The translations under genes were made by a program, and so were the position numbers. Below are positions 17,287 through 29,556 of a DNA stretch of 64,000 nt, piece by piece. The DNA is from Xanthostigma xanthostigma (lineage: Eukaryota > Arthropoda > Insecta > Raphidioptera > Raphidiidae): the NCBI GenBank assembly GCA_963575645.1, contig OY754466.1, forward strand, positions 45,850,001 through 45,914,000. Reading direction: 5' to 3'. The number at the start of each line of letters is the position of its first letter. Position 1 is the first letter of the stretch. The notes beneath the pieces are model-generated. The model saw only the letters and a program-made list of their open reading frames with translations, had not been told where the DNA came from and made no database searches.

Positions 17287-20200
17287 TGTTTATATAAATT
17301 CTACACATGTAAAATGAAAATAAAGATTTAAATATTATATAATATTATTTTTGTATAAATAGAAAACATATGGAATGAACTTCAGTAAACTTCAGCTGTC
17401 AAAGTAAACTATGGAGGTACAAACAAGACATACTGTACATATATAAATATCTATGGGGTTGTACGTTTGGGTTCTACAAATTACAAAATTGTTATTCGGT
17501 GTGATTGGAAAATGAAATGCAGTGTTAATTTTGTAGTAAAGCAGTTTTAAAGGTTTTCAATTTCATTTTAAAATAGTCTTGGAGGTCTAAATTTGTAATT
17601 AATTTCTTTTTAATTGTTTATCTTGTTATCTTATACTGTCCTCACACAGATGGCGTCACTACAGTTGTTAAAAGGAATTGTTAATAGGGAGTATAGAAAA
17701 CTGAACATATTTTCACTAGTCAGATTTTTGGGGTGCTTCAATGATTGCTTATATTTTTAAGCTATTTAAATTTGCTCGTACATGCAACAATTGCCGAGGA
17801 CTCCTAACTTCTTTGTTAGTTTTATAAAAAAACCTGGAGATTTAGTAAAACGCTAACCAATGAGGTAGCTGAATTTGGTCACATGATCAAGATTAATCGG
17901 GCAGTAAAATCAGTTTTGGTGGGTCTCGCGCAAGAATGCCTTGTCATCAGTGACTGTTTTTTTGGATATTTTCGACAAAAATTTTCATTATTTGTGTAAG
18001 TTATTTGTGTTTTAATTGTTTATAAGAGTATATAGTTGCATTATAATTCTTTGTTAGAAATGTTTGTTGCTGCATTTACAGTGGCAACTGGTATTGTATC
18101 AGTATTGCCTAATAGCAGACAGTCGCCATTTTCTCGTTTCTCAATAAATAGAAAAGTATTTTTAACGTGTCAGGCTGTTTGAGTATTTTGTTCGGTAAAG
18201 TAATACTTTTGAAAGGTATTAATGTAAATCTATTACCCGTTTTTATTTTCAAAAGGCTTCTCTGCGACATATTTTTTGTACCATATTATTGATTCAGTAG
18301 GCACATTAGTATGTGTTTCAGATGGTCATTAAAATGCATCAGTTTCACAATGATATTAAATATTATATTTTAATACCATATTATAGTAATTTTTTTTATT
18401 AATTGTTTATATTTCAAACAAAAATACTCTTTAAAATTACTAATTTGTTATAGGGAAAAAAAAATTTTGTCTAGTGTTGTTGTTTTTGTTGTTTTGGAGG
18501 CGGGAAGAGTGTGGGTAATAATTGTAATTTAATAGTATTTGTGACGTCATTATATTGTTAAAACATTCTTAAAACCAGTGATTTTTCCTTGACAGATTAT
18601 TAAAAAAAATTTATTTCCAGTCTGTATAATAGTGTAATGCCATAATCAAAACAAATAAAATGTTTCCTTTCGAATACTAAAAATTATATTTTAGAAAATT
18701 CAATGAGCACATCAATAGTAAAAATCAGTTTGCAATATAAAGAGACTACATAAAGCTCCGGAACTTAAAAAATTAAAAAATTGTAGGTATTTTACCAAAA
18801 TATAACAAAACATAATTATAAATTTCGTACCAAAATGGTAATAGTAGACTATACCTAGTTCGTATTACTCATAAATAGAGTGTTAAAACGACAATCAGTA
18901 AGTTTTAACAGTCACACGAGTCACAATATTAGATTAACTTTTAGATAGATAAGATAAAAAGTTTATTACAATGTTTATATTTACAATGTTTACAATTTAC
19001 ATAATACGTATAGTGTTGGTACCAATTTTCCACCCAGGACATGTAATGTGTGATTATTTTTCCAAAAGCCTTAAAACTATTTTTAGCGCTTTATTTTTTT
19101 TATGGGAAAAACTGAAAATTAACTTATATTCTAGGTGGAATAGTATTGCTGTTGAATGGTTTTCCAATTTTTTTGATCGATTATAGGTATTATAAAAATG
19201 CACCAATAGAGTTTCTTAATATCATTGAACGTTTGCCTGGCTTCAAGCTCCGTGAAACACTGGTTTAAGACCACCGATCTAGTATAATTTAAAACTGATT
19301 AACAGAATATTTTTTTTGTTACCTTATTGTTATGAAATTGTATTATTCATTGAAAATAGATTATACAGAAAAGATAATATTAGGTTTGAAAACAATGTAA
19401 TTGTGTGTTAAATACGTTTATTGTAATTAAAAATTATACCAGATTATATACATTCAATCAAAAATATAAAAACAATTTTTAATTCTGAAACGCACTAAAA
19501 AATTTTTGTATTCAATGTTGATTTGAACATGTAAATTTTAATTGGCGTCACGTTTAAAAGTAGATTATAGACGCTCGACAAGAAATTTGTGGACATAAAA
19601 TTCTGCATCTAAATCAGTAAGTTTTTTGTTGTCTTGCTGTTTGGAACCGATTTTTATTTTATTTCTAAAAAAACGAATAATATTAATCGTTTCCTGTTTG
19701 ATCTTAAAATTTTTTATTTAATTGTAAAAGAGTCCTGTAGAGTTGCAATACTGAAATCTAGAAGTATAAAATGTTTGGGTAAAGTAAAATAGTACACAAT
19801 AACAAGCGTCAGATGGTTTCGGACAGGTGTTTAAAGACAATGTAGCATCGAAACAGCTGTAGCTTAAATCATGTGACGATCGGTACCCAGGTACCAGTGT
19901 ACCCGTTTTGAATTTACGCAATTGGACACTAAATTCAATTTATCATTTTTTTCGCCATCAGTAATACTTGAAAACCCGTCGAGCATGGATTACGTACTTC
20001 ATGCGCTGAGGATGTTGTATATCATAATATTCGCTATATTTTTCCGGTATCTTCATTTTTTACCAGCCTTATATGCCTTTTTTTGGAAAATTTGTACCGA
20101 AAACTTTCGGAAATGGAGGGAGATATTTTTATAAAATAATATATAAAAAGTCATCAAATTTAATCAAATAAAGTATTTTAGTATTATCCAAGTGAACTTT

Positions 20201-20324
20201 TTACAACCATTCACATTGCACACACTACATATTTTTTTAATTTTCATTTTATTGATCGCAAAAACACTTTTTTTGTAAACCCCTTACCTCAACATCCTAA
20301 AACTGAACGTTTGGTCCTTTAGAA
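17287..20324. other. Upstream of eIF2B-alpha; no gene recognised
   Basis: The eIF2B-alpha promoter should be in the first few hundred bases, but no TATA box or clear initiator stands out. About 18885-18935 is related to 28664-28710 (AAAACG...AGTTTTAAYAGT). TTATAGACGCTCGACA at about 19565 is the same word as at 26236, 32580 and, inverted, 44417. The stretch is otherwise AT-rich and featureless. Confidence 0.45.
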
Positions 20325-20404
20325 GTATTAATAATAATATAATAATAATAATATATTTTTCGTTACAATTGACAAAAAGTTTGTAACAAGTCATTTAAAA
20401 TTGT

Positions 20405-20623
20405 TTACACTATAAAATCACTTAGTTTGTAAAATTCTTTGTTTACCAGTTCATTCCCTAGAACTTCCTTGAAACGAGGCAGCGACTCCATGTTCTTTAT
20501 TTTAGTTGGAAGAGTGTTGTATAACTTTAAACAGTTGTAAAGTGCACCTCCCTCAAAGGAAGTTAAGGAATGAGCTGGCAAACGAAAATCATTTGCTCCC
20601 CTAGTGTTGAGATTATGGTTCAA
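20405..20623 (-). pseudogene. LINE reverse-transcriptase C-terminal remnant
   Basis: Codes a 72-residue open frame with NTRGANDFRLPAHSLTSFEG, then LYNTLPTKIKNM, and ending EFYKLSDF. This spacing is typical of the C-terminal end of jockey/CR1-like non-LTR retrotransposon polyproteins (from memory). The catalytic RT and endonuclease domains are missing, so it is a 5'-truncated copy. An (ATT)n-like tract at about 20327-20354 lies where the 3' tail is expected on this strand. Confidence 0.65.
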
Positions 20624-20819
20624 TTTGTAATTTTCAAAAACTGACGGATTTTTCCTGACAAGGACAAGCCATCGGAGTCTAGAATTTTAAATAGTGAGAG
20701 AATTTTTCGAAACGGTTCAGCAGTTTATGAGATTAGCCAACCGAAAACAAACAAGCATGTACAATGTACATACTTTTCCTTTTCTAGGGATCTTATGTTG
20801 TATTGACGCTCTATATATA

Positions 20820-21170
20820 ACTAGCGGTCCCGCCCGTTTTCATCCGGGTGCAAAAGAATGAATGGGGGGAGGACATAAGTACGCACGTTCATCTTCGTTT
20901 ACCAAGATGAATGTTGTGTCCAAATTTCATAACGATCGGAGTTACCGTTCAAAAGTTTTTGTCGGACGGACAAATTTTGAGCTAAATTTTGCAACATTTT
21001 TCATTGATGCTCCGCTCCTATTGGTCGTAGCGTGATATTGTATAACCTATAGCCTTCCTCCATAAATGGGCTATCCAACAAAAACAAAATTCAATTCGAA
21101 CCAGTAGCTCCTGAGATTAACGCGTACACCCACACAAACAAACTCTTGTGCTTTGTATATTAGTATAGAT
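20820..21170 (+). repeat. RTE-like dispersed repeat, copy R1
   Basis: Begins CTAGCGGTCCCGCCC and ends TATATTAGTATAGAT. Between them are ATGAATGTTGTGTCC, GATCGGAGTTACCGTTC, GATGCTCCGCTCC and CTATAGCCTTCCTC. Related copies lie at 27314, 30739 (inverted) and 37262. The form resembles 3' ends of RTE-type non-LTR elements and their SINE partners. This copy lacks the tRNA-like module found in two of the others. Confidence 0.75.
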
Positions 21171-21310
21171 TCTTCTATAGTAATGTATCGAATAGGAGGA
21201 AGTAGTCCTCATTATAGTACGGTTCGCTTAATGGATCGGCAAAGCAATGAAATAATGTTGAGCATACCCGCCTCGTGCACGTCGCTTATTTTACATGGTT
21301 AGGTGTTACA

Positions 21311-21559
21311 TTCGGAACCCAAAGGAATGGTGAGACCTCTGGTGAGAAATGCGCCGAACTGTCCTAAGGGGGGTTTTTCGACAGGTAAACATTGATTTCG
21401 AAAAGCATGATGGAGGCTAGGTTAGCCTCCATCATGCTTTTCCAAGTCAATGTTTACCTTATGAAGGGTAGAGGTCCATAGTTTACCTGTCAAAAACCCC
21501 CCTTAGGACAGTTCGGCGCATTTCTCACTAGAGGTCTCACCATTCCTTTGGGTTGCGAA
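21311..21559. repeat. Long palindrome
   Basis: The left arm runs from 21311 with AACCCAAAGGAATGGTGAGA, CGCCGAACTGTCC and TAAGGGGGG to the centre at about 21420 (GGAGGCTAGGTTAGCCTCC). The right arm repeats it inverted, with about 23 extra bases near 21460-21482. Flanks show no obvious target duplication. Confidence 0.8.
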
Positions 21560-22498
21560 TGACTCCTTAAATTTTGAACATATAGTATAGTTCATTTAAC
21601 ATATCCATTGCATCATGTTTTTTATTTCTGAATAATTTTTTTATCAGTAAAAACAATGAGTTATTTGTAACGTCATACTAATGTGCATTGTTATTTTCTG
21701 CCTTTGTAAAACGCATATTTTGAAGTTATTTTTTATAGTATGTATCAGAAATCATGGTTTTATTTAGCTCCTTCGTAGCATTTGTTCATTGTGGGGGGCA
21801 AAAACTTGAAATTTGTAATATGTGTAAGTTTTGACCTCTCAAGTTCCATAAAAAAAATAGATCCCAATAACTGTTCCACCCCTGGACGTACGCAAGGGGG
21901 CAGGTGAAGCCGTGAAGGCTACTGCCCTTCCCAGAAATTGGGATAATGGAATAGACTACAAAGTGTACAATTTAATGATGATTAGATCTTATTAATCCTT
22001 TTTATTTCCCGTTATCAAACTTAGGCTCTTGAAATTTTTCCGAATTGTAGAACGGGGCAAATTACCTTGAAACTAATTGATTCGAAATTACACATTTAAA
22101 AAACAATTTATTAGAAATTTCCTTACATAGAAATTAATTTAATTATCACATAATTTAATTACTTATAGAAAAAGTAATTACTAATTACTTGGTAAATAAA
22201 TTACGTATTCCAAAATTTCTAAAACAGGAATATGATAAATGTGATTCATGTGTTGTGATTTTTATGATTATTGATAATTAATTTAATTAGGTACCGTAAA
22301 TTAATTGAACCTTACAGTACTGAAGTATCCTATAAAATATTTAATTATTATGTATATAAATTTTTTGCAAGAGTAATTTAAATAACGAAATAATTGATAT
22401 CGAAGTTAAATTACTATAAAAACGATATTCTAGACTCAGTATCATTTGATTACAATTATTGGTTTGAATAAAATAATTCAATTACATTCACGTTTACC

Positions 22499-23311
22499 CA
22501 AGGGGTGGGTTGGAGCCGGCTCGGTCCGGATCGCGCGAACCGCTTGTTAAAATTTTTGAAACTCGGCGAGCCGCTTGTTAAATTACCCCTAAAACCAAAA
22601 AATAAGCCATTTTAATAGTATGTTTATTAAATAAATAATAAATTCCTTTAACATACTATACTATGTATATTAATACATAGTATATAGTATGTTAAATTTG
22701 GAATTTATTAGTTTTTTGTGCAATAAATGTTTTGTTTTGTTATATATGTTATACCGGTGAGGCAAAAGTCCCGGAACGGTTGAATATCTCGCATACTACG
22801 CATCATATCAAAAAAAAAAAAATACGTGTCAAATATTTTTCGCAAAACTATTTTTTGACACCACACATGACTCCCCACCCCCCACCCAGTTGGTGGGGGG
22901 AGGGACAACTTTAAAATTTTAAATAGGAACCCCTATTTTTTATTGCAGATTCGGATTCTACGGGAAAAATTACATCAATTGTATGTAATGAGGACAATTT
23001 TACCCATTTACCATTTTTTTTTTGCTTCGGAATAATACTGCCCTAAAAAGGCAAAGGGCAGTAAGTGACATTTGTTGAAAAATGAAATCATACTGAAACC
23101 AACGACAGCAGTAAGTGCTGCAGCAATAATTTTTTGTCTTTAAAAAATGTTTCCCCCATGTTTTGGTTTCCATAATCTAAAACTCTGGATGGTCAATACA
23201 TTTTTAGTAAATCTTGATTTACTCAAATTCATAAGTTGGTCACTTATTGCCTTTTGCCTTTTTACGGCAGAATAGCGAGCCGGTTGTTCGAAATTTAGCA
23301 GCCCACCCCTG
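22499..23311. mobile_element. hAT-like element, 813 bp
   Basis: The left end CAAGGGGTGGG and the right end CCCACCCCTG are inverted, with GAGCCGG blocks just inside both. CGTTTACC (22491-22498) and CGTTTCAC (23312-23319) match at 6 of 8 positions, fitting a decayed 8-bp hAT duplication. Inside are a short AT palindrome (22633-22716) and GGTGAGGCAAAAGTCCCGG, part of another dispersed repeat. No transposase. Confidence 0.7.
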
Positions 23312-23379
23312 CGTTTCACATAAAAGTATTTAAATTAGTAATTTATTTACTTGACAATTACCGCGCCCAGCTCTGTTCC

Positions 23380-23971
23380 AGAACGTGTAGACTATCGCTT
23401 GTGTCCTAATTTTGTAGTATTATAACCGGACTTCGTATTTACTTTTAGAACTCTGGTCGCCCAAAATTTTTGAACTAAATTCCAGTATTTCGATTAAACA
23501 AAACGAGAACACGTTACATAATTTTGTTTGTTTGTCAACAGGTGTGCTACAAGTCGGCAGGGTCTCGGGTGTAACGACAACAAAATTAATACCGTTCGTT
23601 TTTCGTCGCTGTCGTCCACCTGACATCATCGCCGTCAAAGTGTGAACATTTTTAGTGATACGTTATTTTTATTATCGGTATCGGTTTATTTTTTCGTTTT
23701 CGATTCGCGAAGCGTGTCTTTATCGAGAATTCGTGTCGATACGGATAGAGCGTTGCGTGAGTCCAAACTTTTGTTATTGTTCCGAATTTTGTCGTCGGTT
23801 TTACGTTTAATTTCGTGTTACACAGTGTTGCGTTGATTGAAAATAGCATTGCGCGAGCCCCCCCTCACCCACCATAAGCCACTTTATCGGCTACGGCGGT
23901 CGACAAGAAGCCAACCAGTGACGTCATCGAATTATTAGACTACTAGCTGTTCGTCATCCTCAATAGGAATG
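23380..23971 (+). promoter_or_regulatory. Promoter-like island and first exon ending ATG|GTGAGT
   Basis: A CpG-containing, less AT-rich stretch with no long repeat. At its right end ATG (23969-23971) is followed at once by the donor GTGAGT. This is the arrangement of genes whose first intron splits the start codon from the rest; calmodulin is a familiar example, but nothing here identifies the gene. A CRE-like TGACGTCA is at 23920-23927. No second exon was found in the window, so a long first intron would be needed. Confidence 0.4.
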
Positions 23972-24805
23972 GTGAGTTTTTTACCACGTTTTTATTAACT
24001 TGCTTTTTTGTGTACTATCTGTCCGGATGGTACTTTATAATCGATTTTAAACTAACTTCCTGATGAGATAGACTTGAAATTTTTAAAATAACTCAGAATT
24101 AGATGATAATACAAGAAAATAAAGATGAAAATAATAAATTTTAAGTACAATTTAATCGACACGTATGATTTATTCTTACTTGTTTACTGTTGTAAACGAA
24201 AAACGTGGGGCGCTTCATTCGTTTTATCTCATACATAGATTTTTTCATTGATAGTTACTCTCTACACTTCTTATATAACTGTTGCATACGCACCACATTT
24301 TTCGTTTCAAATCCTACTGATAAGGCTTAAAGTAATTATTTTATACTTTTTAGTTCGTTATAAAAACATGGTACTTAATTATATTTAACAAAAAGTATTT
24401 AATTTATTGTTGATTGTGTGTGTTGAATAAAACGTAATTGCCAAAAATAAAAATTGTCAATGAAATATACAGTGAAGCTAAAGACGCATCATAGCGGGTT
24501 TGGTTTATTTAGTAGCTATGGAAATTATTAATGAAAACAGAATTAAGCATCTGGGGGATCTATATTTTCTGATTCATCACTAAATGCTATTGTTTTCATA
24601 AAACTAGCACAAATATGAAAAGCGCCCCGCACATAACGCTATTTTATTTATATCCCGGTGTTTATTATTTAAATGTTTGACGATTTTTTCTTTTAACTTA
24701 TCAGCCCTATAAAGTCTAATTGTTTGCGAATTGCGATGTTAGACTGATTTCAATTTAGTTTTCACGGTTGAACAGAACAAATATTCTATAAGTGTTTTAA
24801 AATTA

Positions 24806-25299
24806 CAGTGTAATCTCTTTATAACGTCCTTCGTTATAACGAAAAACTCCCTATAACGTAGAAATTTTTACAATTCGGTTGGTTTACCGTAAAACCCATA
24901 CATTAATACCCTCTTGTAAGCGCAACAGCCATTCTCTATTACGAAGAAATATGTTTATATTTAGGCGTCAGCAAATGTTTATAGACGTAAAGAGGACGAT
25001 TCTGAACCATCACCAACTATTCAACAAGCACTTGAAGCCGCCAAACTTATTGAAAAATTCCTATTGTTTAATGAAGATGATTTCACCACATCCCAAGACA
25101 TGCTTAAGAGTTAAGATATCTTAATAAAATCAAAAGCAAATATTGGCATAGCAAAAAACGTCAGGCAAAGTTAACAGACTATAATATCTGTTTGGAATAA
25201 ATTAATTAGGTGAAATTTGGTTATTTTTCTTTCTTCCCTCCATATAACGAAAAAAAAAATGCTCGGTCCCTTGAGATTCGTTATAAAGAGGTTACACTG
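24806..25299 (+). mobile_element. pogo/Tigger-type DNA transposon, deletion copy
   Basis: Inverted ends CAGTGTAATCTCTTTATAAC and GTTATAAAGAGGTTACACTG are flanked by TA (24804-24805 and 25300-25301). TATAACG words recur inside both ends. It is 494 bp and keeps only the end of the transposase gene, so it is a different family from the copy at 11328. Confidence 0.9.
24992..25114 (+). pseudogene. C-terminal tail of a Tigger transposase
   Basis: Forty residues, EDDSEPSPTIQQALEAAKLI and then EKFLLFNEDD to a stop. The pattern of an acidic linker, then ALEAAKLIEKFL, then a short tail matches the end of pogo/Tigger transposases, after the DDE domain. The catalytic part is absent; the coding end lies about 185 bp inside the right terminus of the element. 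Confidence 0.65.
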
Positions 25300-25619
25300 T
25301 ATTATATATCGTCCCCCTAAGTCATAAGAGACGCTGGCAACGCCGGGCCTTACATCTCATATCAGCTACAAACCAAATCAGACGGAATTTAATGTAAGCT
25401 CTTAGCTTAGCATTCAACAGCTACCGCTTTACTTTGACATTGAACATTTTTTAAAATGGAAATCACGTGTTTGAAGATCTAGTATCGTACGCAACAACAG
25501 TCGTGACGTCACAATTAATTGTTGACATCAGAATACAGTCAGTACTTTCGTTTATTAAAGCTTGTGCAGGAGATAGATTCAAATAATAACAAGGCATTAT
25601 TGCCTTCACGTAGTATTAT

Positions 25620-26010
25620 GTTGCACTTTTTACCATAGGCGGGCGCGCACTCCTTTTTATTATAGCGTCGGGGCCCGTTACGACTTACGGACGGCTCGCT
25701 TGGAGCGAGACGACCGATCCGTTCAACGGGTATACCCGAAGCTTATGTCTCTCTCCGCGGTGTCGAATGGCGGTCCGAGTTCCGAGCGGACCGAAACAAG
25801 TGCAGCGCGCCGTGTTTGCCGGGATCAATAGTTGGCTAGCCGTCGATGTTTTATGTGCTTTAAAGGGAAACAATTCGACTACCACGCGCTCGAAAGCGCG
25901 TCTCTCGTCGACACAGTTTTGGAACCGCCGGATGCCCCGTTGCAATCACTGCTGAACAATGCAAATACGACCAGCGGCTCTCCAGCGTTTTGACACGATT
26001 AAGGACATAA
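25620..26010. other. GC-rich island of unknown nature
   Basis: Much richer in G, C and CpG than anything around it (GGCGGGCGCGC, CGGACGGCTCGC, CTCTCCGCGG). Open frames on both strands (25767-25955 + and 25685-25945 -) resemble nothing I know and look like by-products of the base composition. It could be a promoter or first exon, or a fragment of foreign or repeat DNA. Confidence 0.35.
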
Positions 26011-26235
26011 TATGACGAATGTGTTGCCTTGGCGGTCCTCAGACACAAAACTGTTGGTGCCCACTGCACTCTGGGAACAAATGATCTAGACGCTAATGAC
26101 CTCATTTTGTCTACGACAATTTAATCTAACAAATGGTCTTATGGAAGCGACCCTGAAAAGACTGATTGCTTTCTATGAAGACTCATTGACTTCTCGGAGA
26201 CCTAACAATAACTAACAAAAATAGATAGATTGTAA

Positions 26236-26760
26236 ATTATAGACGCTCAACAGCGTCTATGTGTGTATTGACACAAACCGACTGGTACGAGCGCTAATTC
26301 CCAAAAAAACGTTGAAACTGAATTCCAGTGTTTCCCCTGATGAGAACAAACAACGAAGTGCTGCACACGCGCCTTGGACTCAATACTTGCGAACTTTTTT
26401 TTTCGGCAAATTTTTGACAATAAATCGAACTAAAAAGTGGAAAATAAATATACTTAGTTTAAAAAAAACTAAAAAACACGCTTTATATCAAACTAAAAAG
26501 TGAAAAATAAATATATAGTTAAAAAAACCTAAAAAAACATGCTTTATATCAAACTAAAAAGTAAAAAATATTTTTTTTAAAATAAGCTTAAAAAGCGTGA
26601 GGCGCTTTGTTCCACATTTTCGTACATCGAGCGCCCCACGCTTTTTAAGCTTATTTAAAAAAAATATTTTTTACTTTTTAGTTCGATATAAAGCGTGTTT
26701 TTTAGTTTTTTTTAACTATATATATTTTTTTAACTATATATATTTATTTTTAATAATAAT
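26236..26760. mobile_element. Element with tandem CGCTTTATATCAAACTAAAAAG units, copy 1
   Basis: The left end is TTATAGACGCTCAACA. From about 26404 come CGGCAAATTTTTGACAATAA, two or three units ending in CAAACTAAAAAGTG, then a terminal hairpin (26570-26660) with AGCGCCCCACGC in its stem. The whole right half then repeats in inverse order to about 26720. A second copy is at 44010. Confidence 0.65.
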
Positions 26761-26763
26761 AAT

Positions 26764-26960
26764 AATAAATTCCTTTAACTCCTAAGTGGAGCATAGGGCC
26801 TCTACGAAATTTTTAAATCTAGTCCTATCTTTTGACTTGAAGCCAGGTAGTTCCTTGTTCCATAACTTCTTCACGAACAGTTCTTCTCCAGGATATTTTT
26901 GGTCTGCCTCTTTTTCGGTATCCCTTTTTAAACTATATTTATTTTTCTCAAGACGTTTAA
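26764..26960 (-). pseudogene. RTE-like LINE C-terminal remnant, frameshifted
   Basis: On the minus strand one frame reads KRGRPKISWRRTVREEV and continues to GTTWLQVKR; the next part, DRTRFKNFVEALCST, is in another frame. GRPK..WRR followed by TW.Q....DR...V.ALC is the typical end of RTE-type non-LTR polyproteins (from memory). It is 5'-truncated and carries a frameshift near the DRTR. An (AAT)n tract at 26743-26770 is a likely 3' tail. Confidence 0.65.
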
Positions 26961-27313
26961 ATATAATATAGAATCGTTTAAATGCGTGTTGGCTTTGCAT
27001 CTCATTTCAAGGGGTATGACGATTACTGACGCCTTTAAATTTTAATCATAGTGCAAAAGGAAGTGTCACCTAGAACGGCGCAAGGTTATGTACATGATCT
27101 GTTGGCCTGTTGTAATATTTATAACATGTGCAAATGTACTTACTATGTGTTGTTATACGTGTAACCTTCATGAAAACAATACACTAATATATAATGCTAA
27201 CTAGAATAATATGATAACGCTAAGAGCTCGGGCACGATTTTCAGATTGATGATTTCCTATATCTGTTCTACTTGGAGAACAATTAAGTTTTACCCATATA
27301 CTTTTATATTATA

Positions 27314-27902
27314 CTAGCGGTCCCGTCCGGTTCACCCGGCTGTTAAAGAACACGAGTACACACATTCATATTAGTTTACCGAGATGAATATTGTGTCCAA
27401 ATTTCATGATGATCGGAGTTACCGTTCAAAAGTTTTTGTCGATAAAAAGCAGTATTTACCTATACTTTTTTTTAACTAATAATTTTTTTTTAAATTAATG
27501 AAATAAAATTAAAATAAATTTAAATGTAAGCCTTAGAAGAAAGCAATGTAGAAAATAAAAATACATTCGCCCAACGTCGGGCACGAACCCACGACCTTGA
27601 TATTGTCAGTCGCATGCTCTACCGATTGAGCCAGCTGGTGCTGTGTACTCACAACGCTTATATGAGTAGGTATATCTAGTTAGTGCATTTCACATGAATA
27701 GAAGCTTATTTTTGAGATACATTTTGCAACATTTTTCATTAATGCTCCGCTCCTAATGGTCATAGCGTGATATTATATAGCCTATAGCCTTCCTCGATAA
27801 ATAGGCTATCCAACAAAAAAAATATTTCAATTTGAACCAGTAGTTCCTGAGATTAGCGCGTTCAAACAAACTAACTCTTCATCTTTATATATTAGTATAG
27901 AT
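27314..27902 (+). repeat. RTE-like dispersed repeat, copy R2, with tRNA-like module
   Basis: Starts CTAGCGGTCCCGTCC and ends TATTAGTATAGAT like R1. After GTTTTTGTCG an extra block of about 280 bp holds a tRNA-like sequence on the opposite strand. The shared body resumes at TTTTGAGATACATTTTGCAAC. Confidence 0.75.
27566..27641 (-). repeat. tRNA-like SINE head (not a working tRNA)
   Basis: On the minus strand GGCTCAATCGGTAGAGC forms a good D arm and box A, and GGTCGTGGGTTCGTGCCC a T arm and box B. The anticodon stem does not pair well and the acceptor ends do not match. It sits inside repeat R2, so it is a Pol III promoter module rather than a tRNA gene. Confidence 0.7.
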
Positions 27903-28119
27903 ACCGAGCATAGGAATAAAATTGCATTGGAAGCATTAGGGTGCAAAGATATACGTCTGTCTTTTTTTAAGTGGTAAAAACTCGTTCGCTCTGTTTGGCT
28001 AACGTAAAAACAATGCATGTGTTTATTTTTTTGTGTGTCATTGTTATACCGAGTCCGCTATAATTCTATAAAAAAAGTCCGATACCTCATAATAATGTCA
28101 ATGTTTAATAGGTAATCCA

Positions 28120-29380
28120 CAAATCCGGGCGAAGCCGGACCGAACCGCTAGTTCTTTAATAGTTTACATATTATTGCACAAAAATTGATCACTATGCGGA
28201 GGGTCCATGACGCCATTTTGGACTGTAAAAAAAAGACATAACACTTTGCTCATACTCTTTGTTTAAACAATGACATTATGCATCCTGGACACGCGTCATT
28301 TTAAATGGATGCTTTTAATGGTGTTTAAAAATTAAGGCTGTCAGAACAAAGCCATCTGTTGACGATAATTTTGAATCAATTTTTCTCAGCGACTTTTCTT
28401 AGTTAGTATAAGACCCATGTACTTTTAACAACTCTTGATATTAATGTGAGTGAATCATTTTTTTGGACGATAGCCAAGTGCACAGGCGCTTTTTGTAATT
28501 TATAATTTAGATAATGTTCCTAAATAACTAATTATCCGTAATATTTCGTGGGAGTTTATCTAAGTTCACTTTTATTTGCATCATCACAAGCCTAATGGAT
28601 TCTAATTGTAGATTATGTATCTAGAACGTAAAAGCGGTTTTTATGTGCGAGGTGTGTCATTATGTTAAAACGGTAGACTAGCCAGTTTTAATAGTGACAC
28701 GGGTCATAAAATAACTGATTTTCACTTTATAATATATTATGTTTATGTAATTATCTGAAAGTTCAGTTTTCGGTCATATTGCAATCCATATCTTAGACAG
28801 ATTTATCAGGAAAGTTTCAGATTTTAACAAATCATTTTTTCCAAATAAGTACATTAACTCATTGGTTATTATCACAAATGAACTGTCAAAATTGTTGAAA
28901 ATATTGAAAATGAAGTGAAAAGCAGATATTTTATAGATGCGTGCATAAAACACCGTATATATCTCGTGCTGACGCTCGTTTTTAACATTGCATCACTCGT
29001 GCGTAATAAACCCCATTACGTAACTGAATATTAGGGTGTCCGTTATTTCCCAAGTTGGTTTTTTTATACGGTCCCCCTCTAAATTTTTAGTTTTTGCCCT
29101 AAAAAAAGTATCAGATCAAAGATAGTGTTTAATTTTGATATTAAACCGAGCCGAAATCATAAATTTCCGATTTAAATCACATGGTGTTTTTTCACTTTTT
29201 ACATTTAATTTTTTTTCTATGAAAAAAATGAACTTACAGCTATGAGCAATAGATATTTTTGTAATTGCAAATACACAATTGTATAAGACACCTATCTATT
29301 AAGATTTCTACCGATGGAAAGATCGAGGAGTTATAAAACTATGGACGTAAGGACAGACAGACGGACGAACATGTCGAAGA
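28120..29380. other. Repeat fragments, no gene
   Basis: A short inverted RTE-like fragment (about 28122-28152, GGGCGAAGCCGGACCG) is followed by AT-rich DNA. A block at 28664-28710 is related to 18885. No exon recognised. Confidence 0.4.
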
Positions 29381-29556
29381 TATAAGGGTTCCGTTCTTTG
29401 CCATTTGGCTACGGATGGAACTCCAAAAATGCTAATATTCGATTTTACAATTACCTCCGTACCGCGTCGTAATTAGTTAACGCCTCCATGTCAGATCCCA
29501 AATAGTTTGTGTCAAAATCAATATTAATGCAAGCGAAGCCGCGGATAAAGACTAGT
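29381..29556. repeat. RTE-like repeat fragments
   Basis: GGGTTCCGTTCTTTGCC with GGCTACGGATGG at 29388-29420, and CAAGCGAAGCCGCGG at about 29530, are words common to dispersed insect repeats. The fragment is too short to name a family. Confidence 0.45.

Noticed and set aside
24200-24650. A further element bounded by GTGGGGCGCTT and AAGCGCCCCGCAC
   Set aside because: Inverted words are short and the rest of the ends does not match well; noted only as a related motif.
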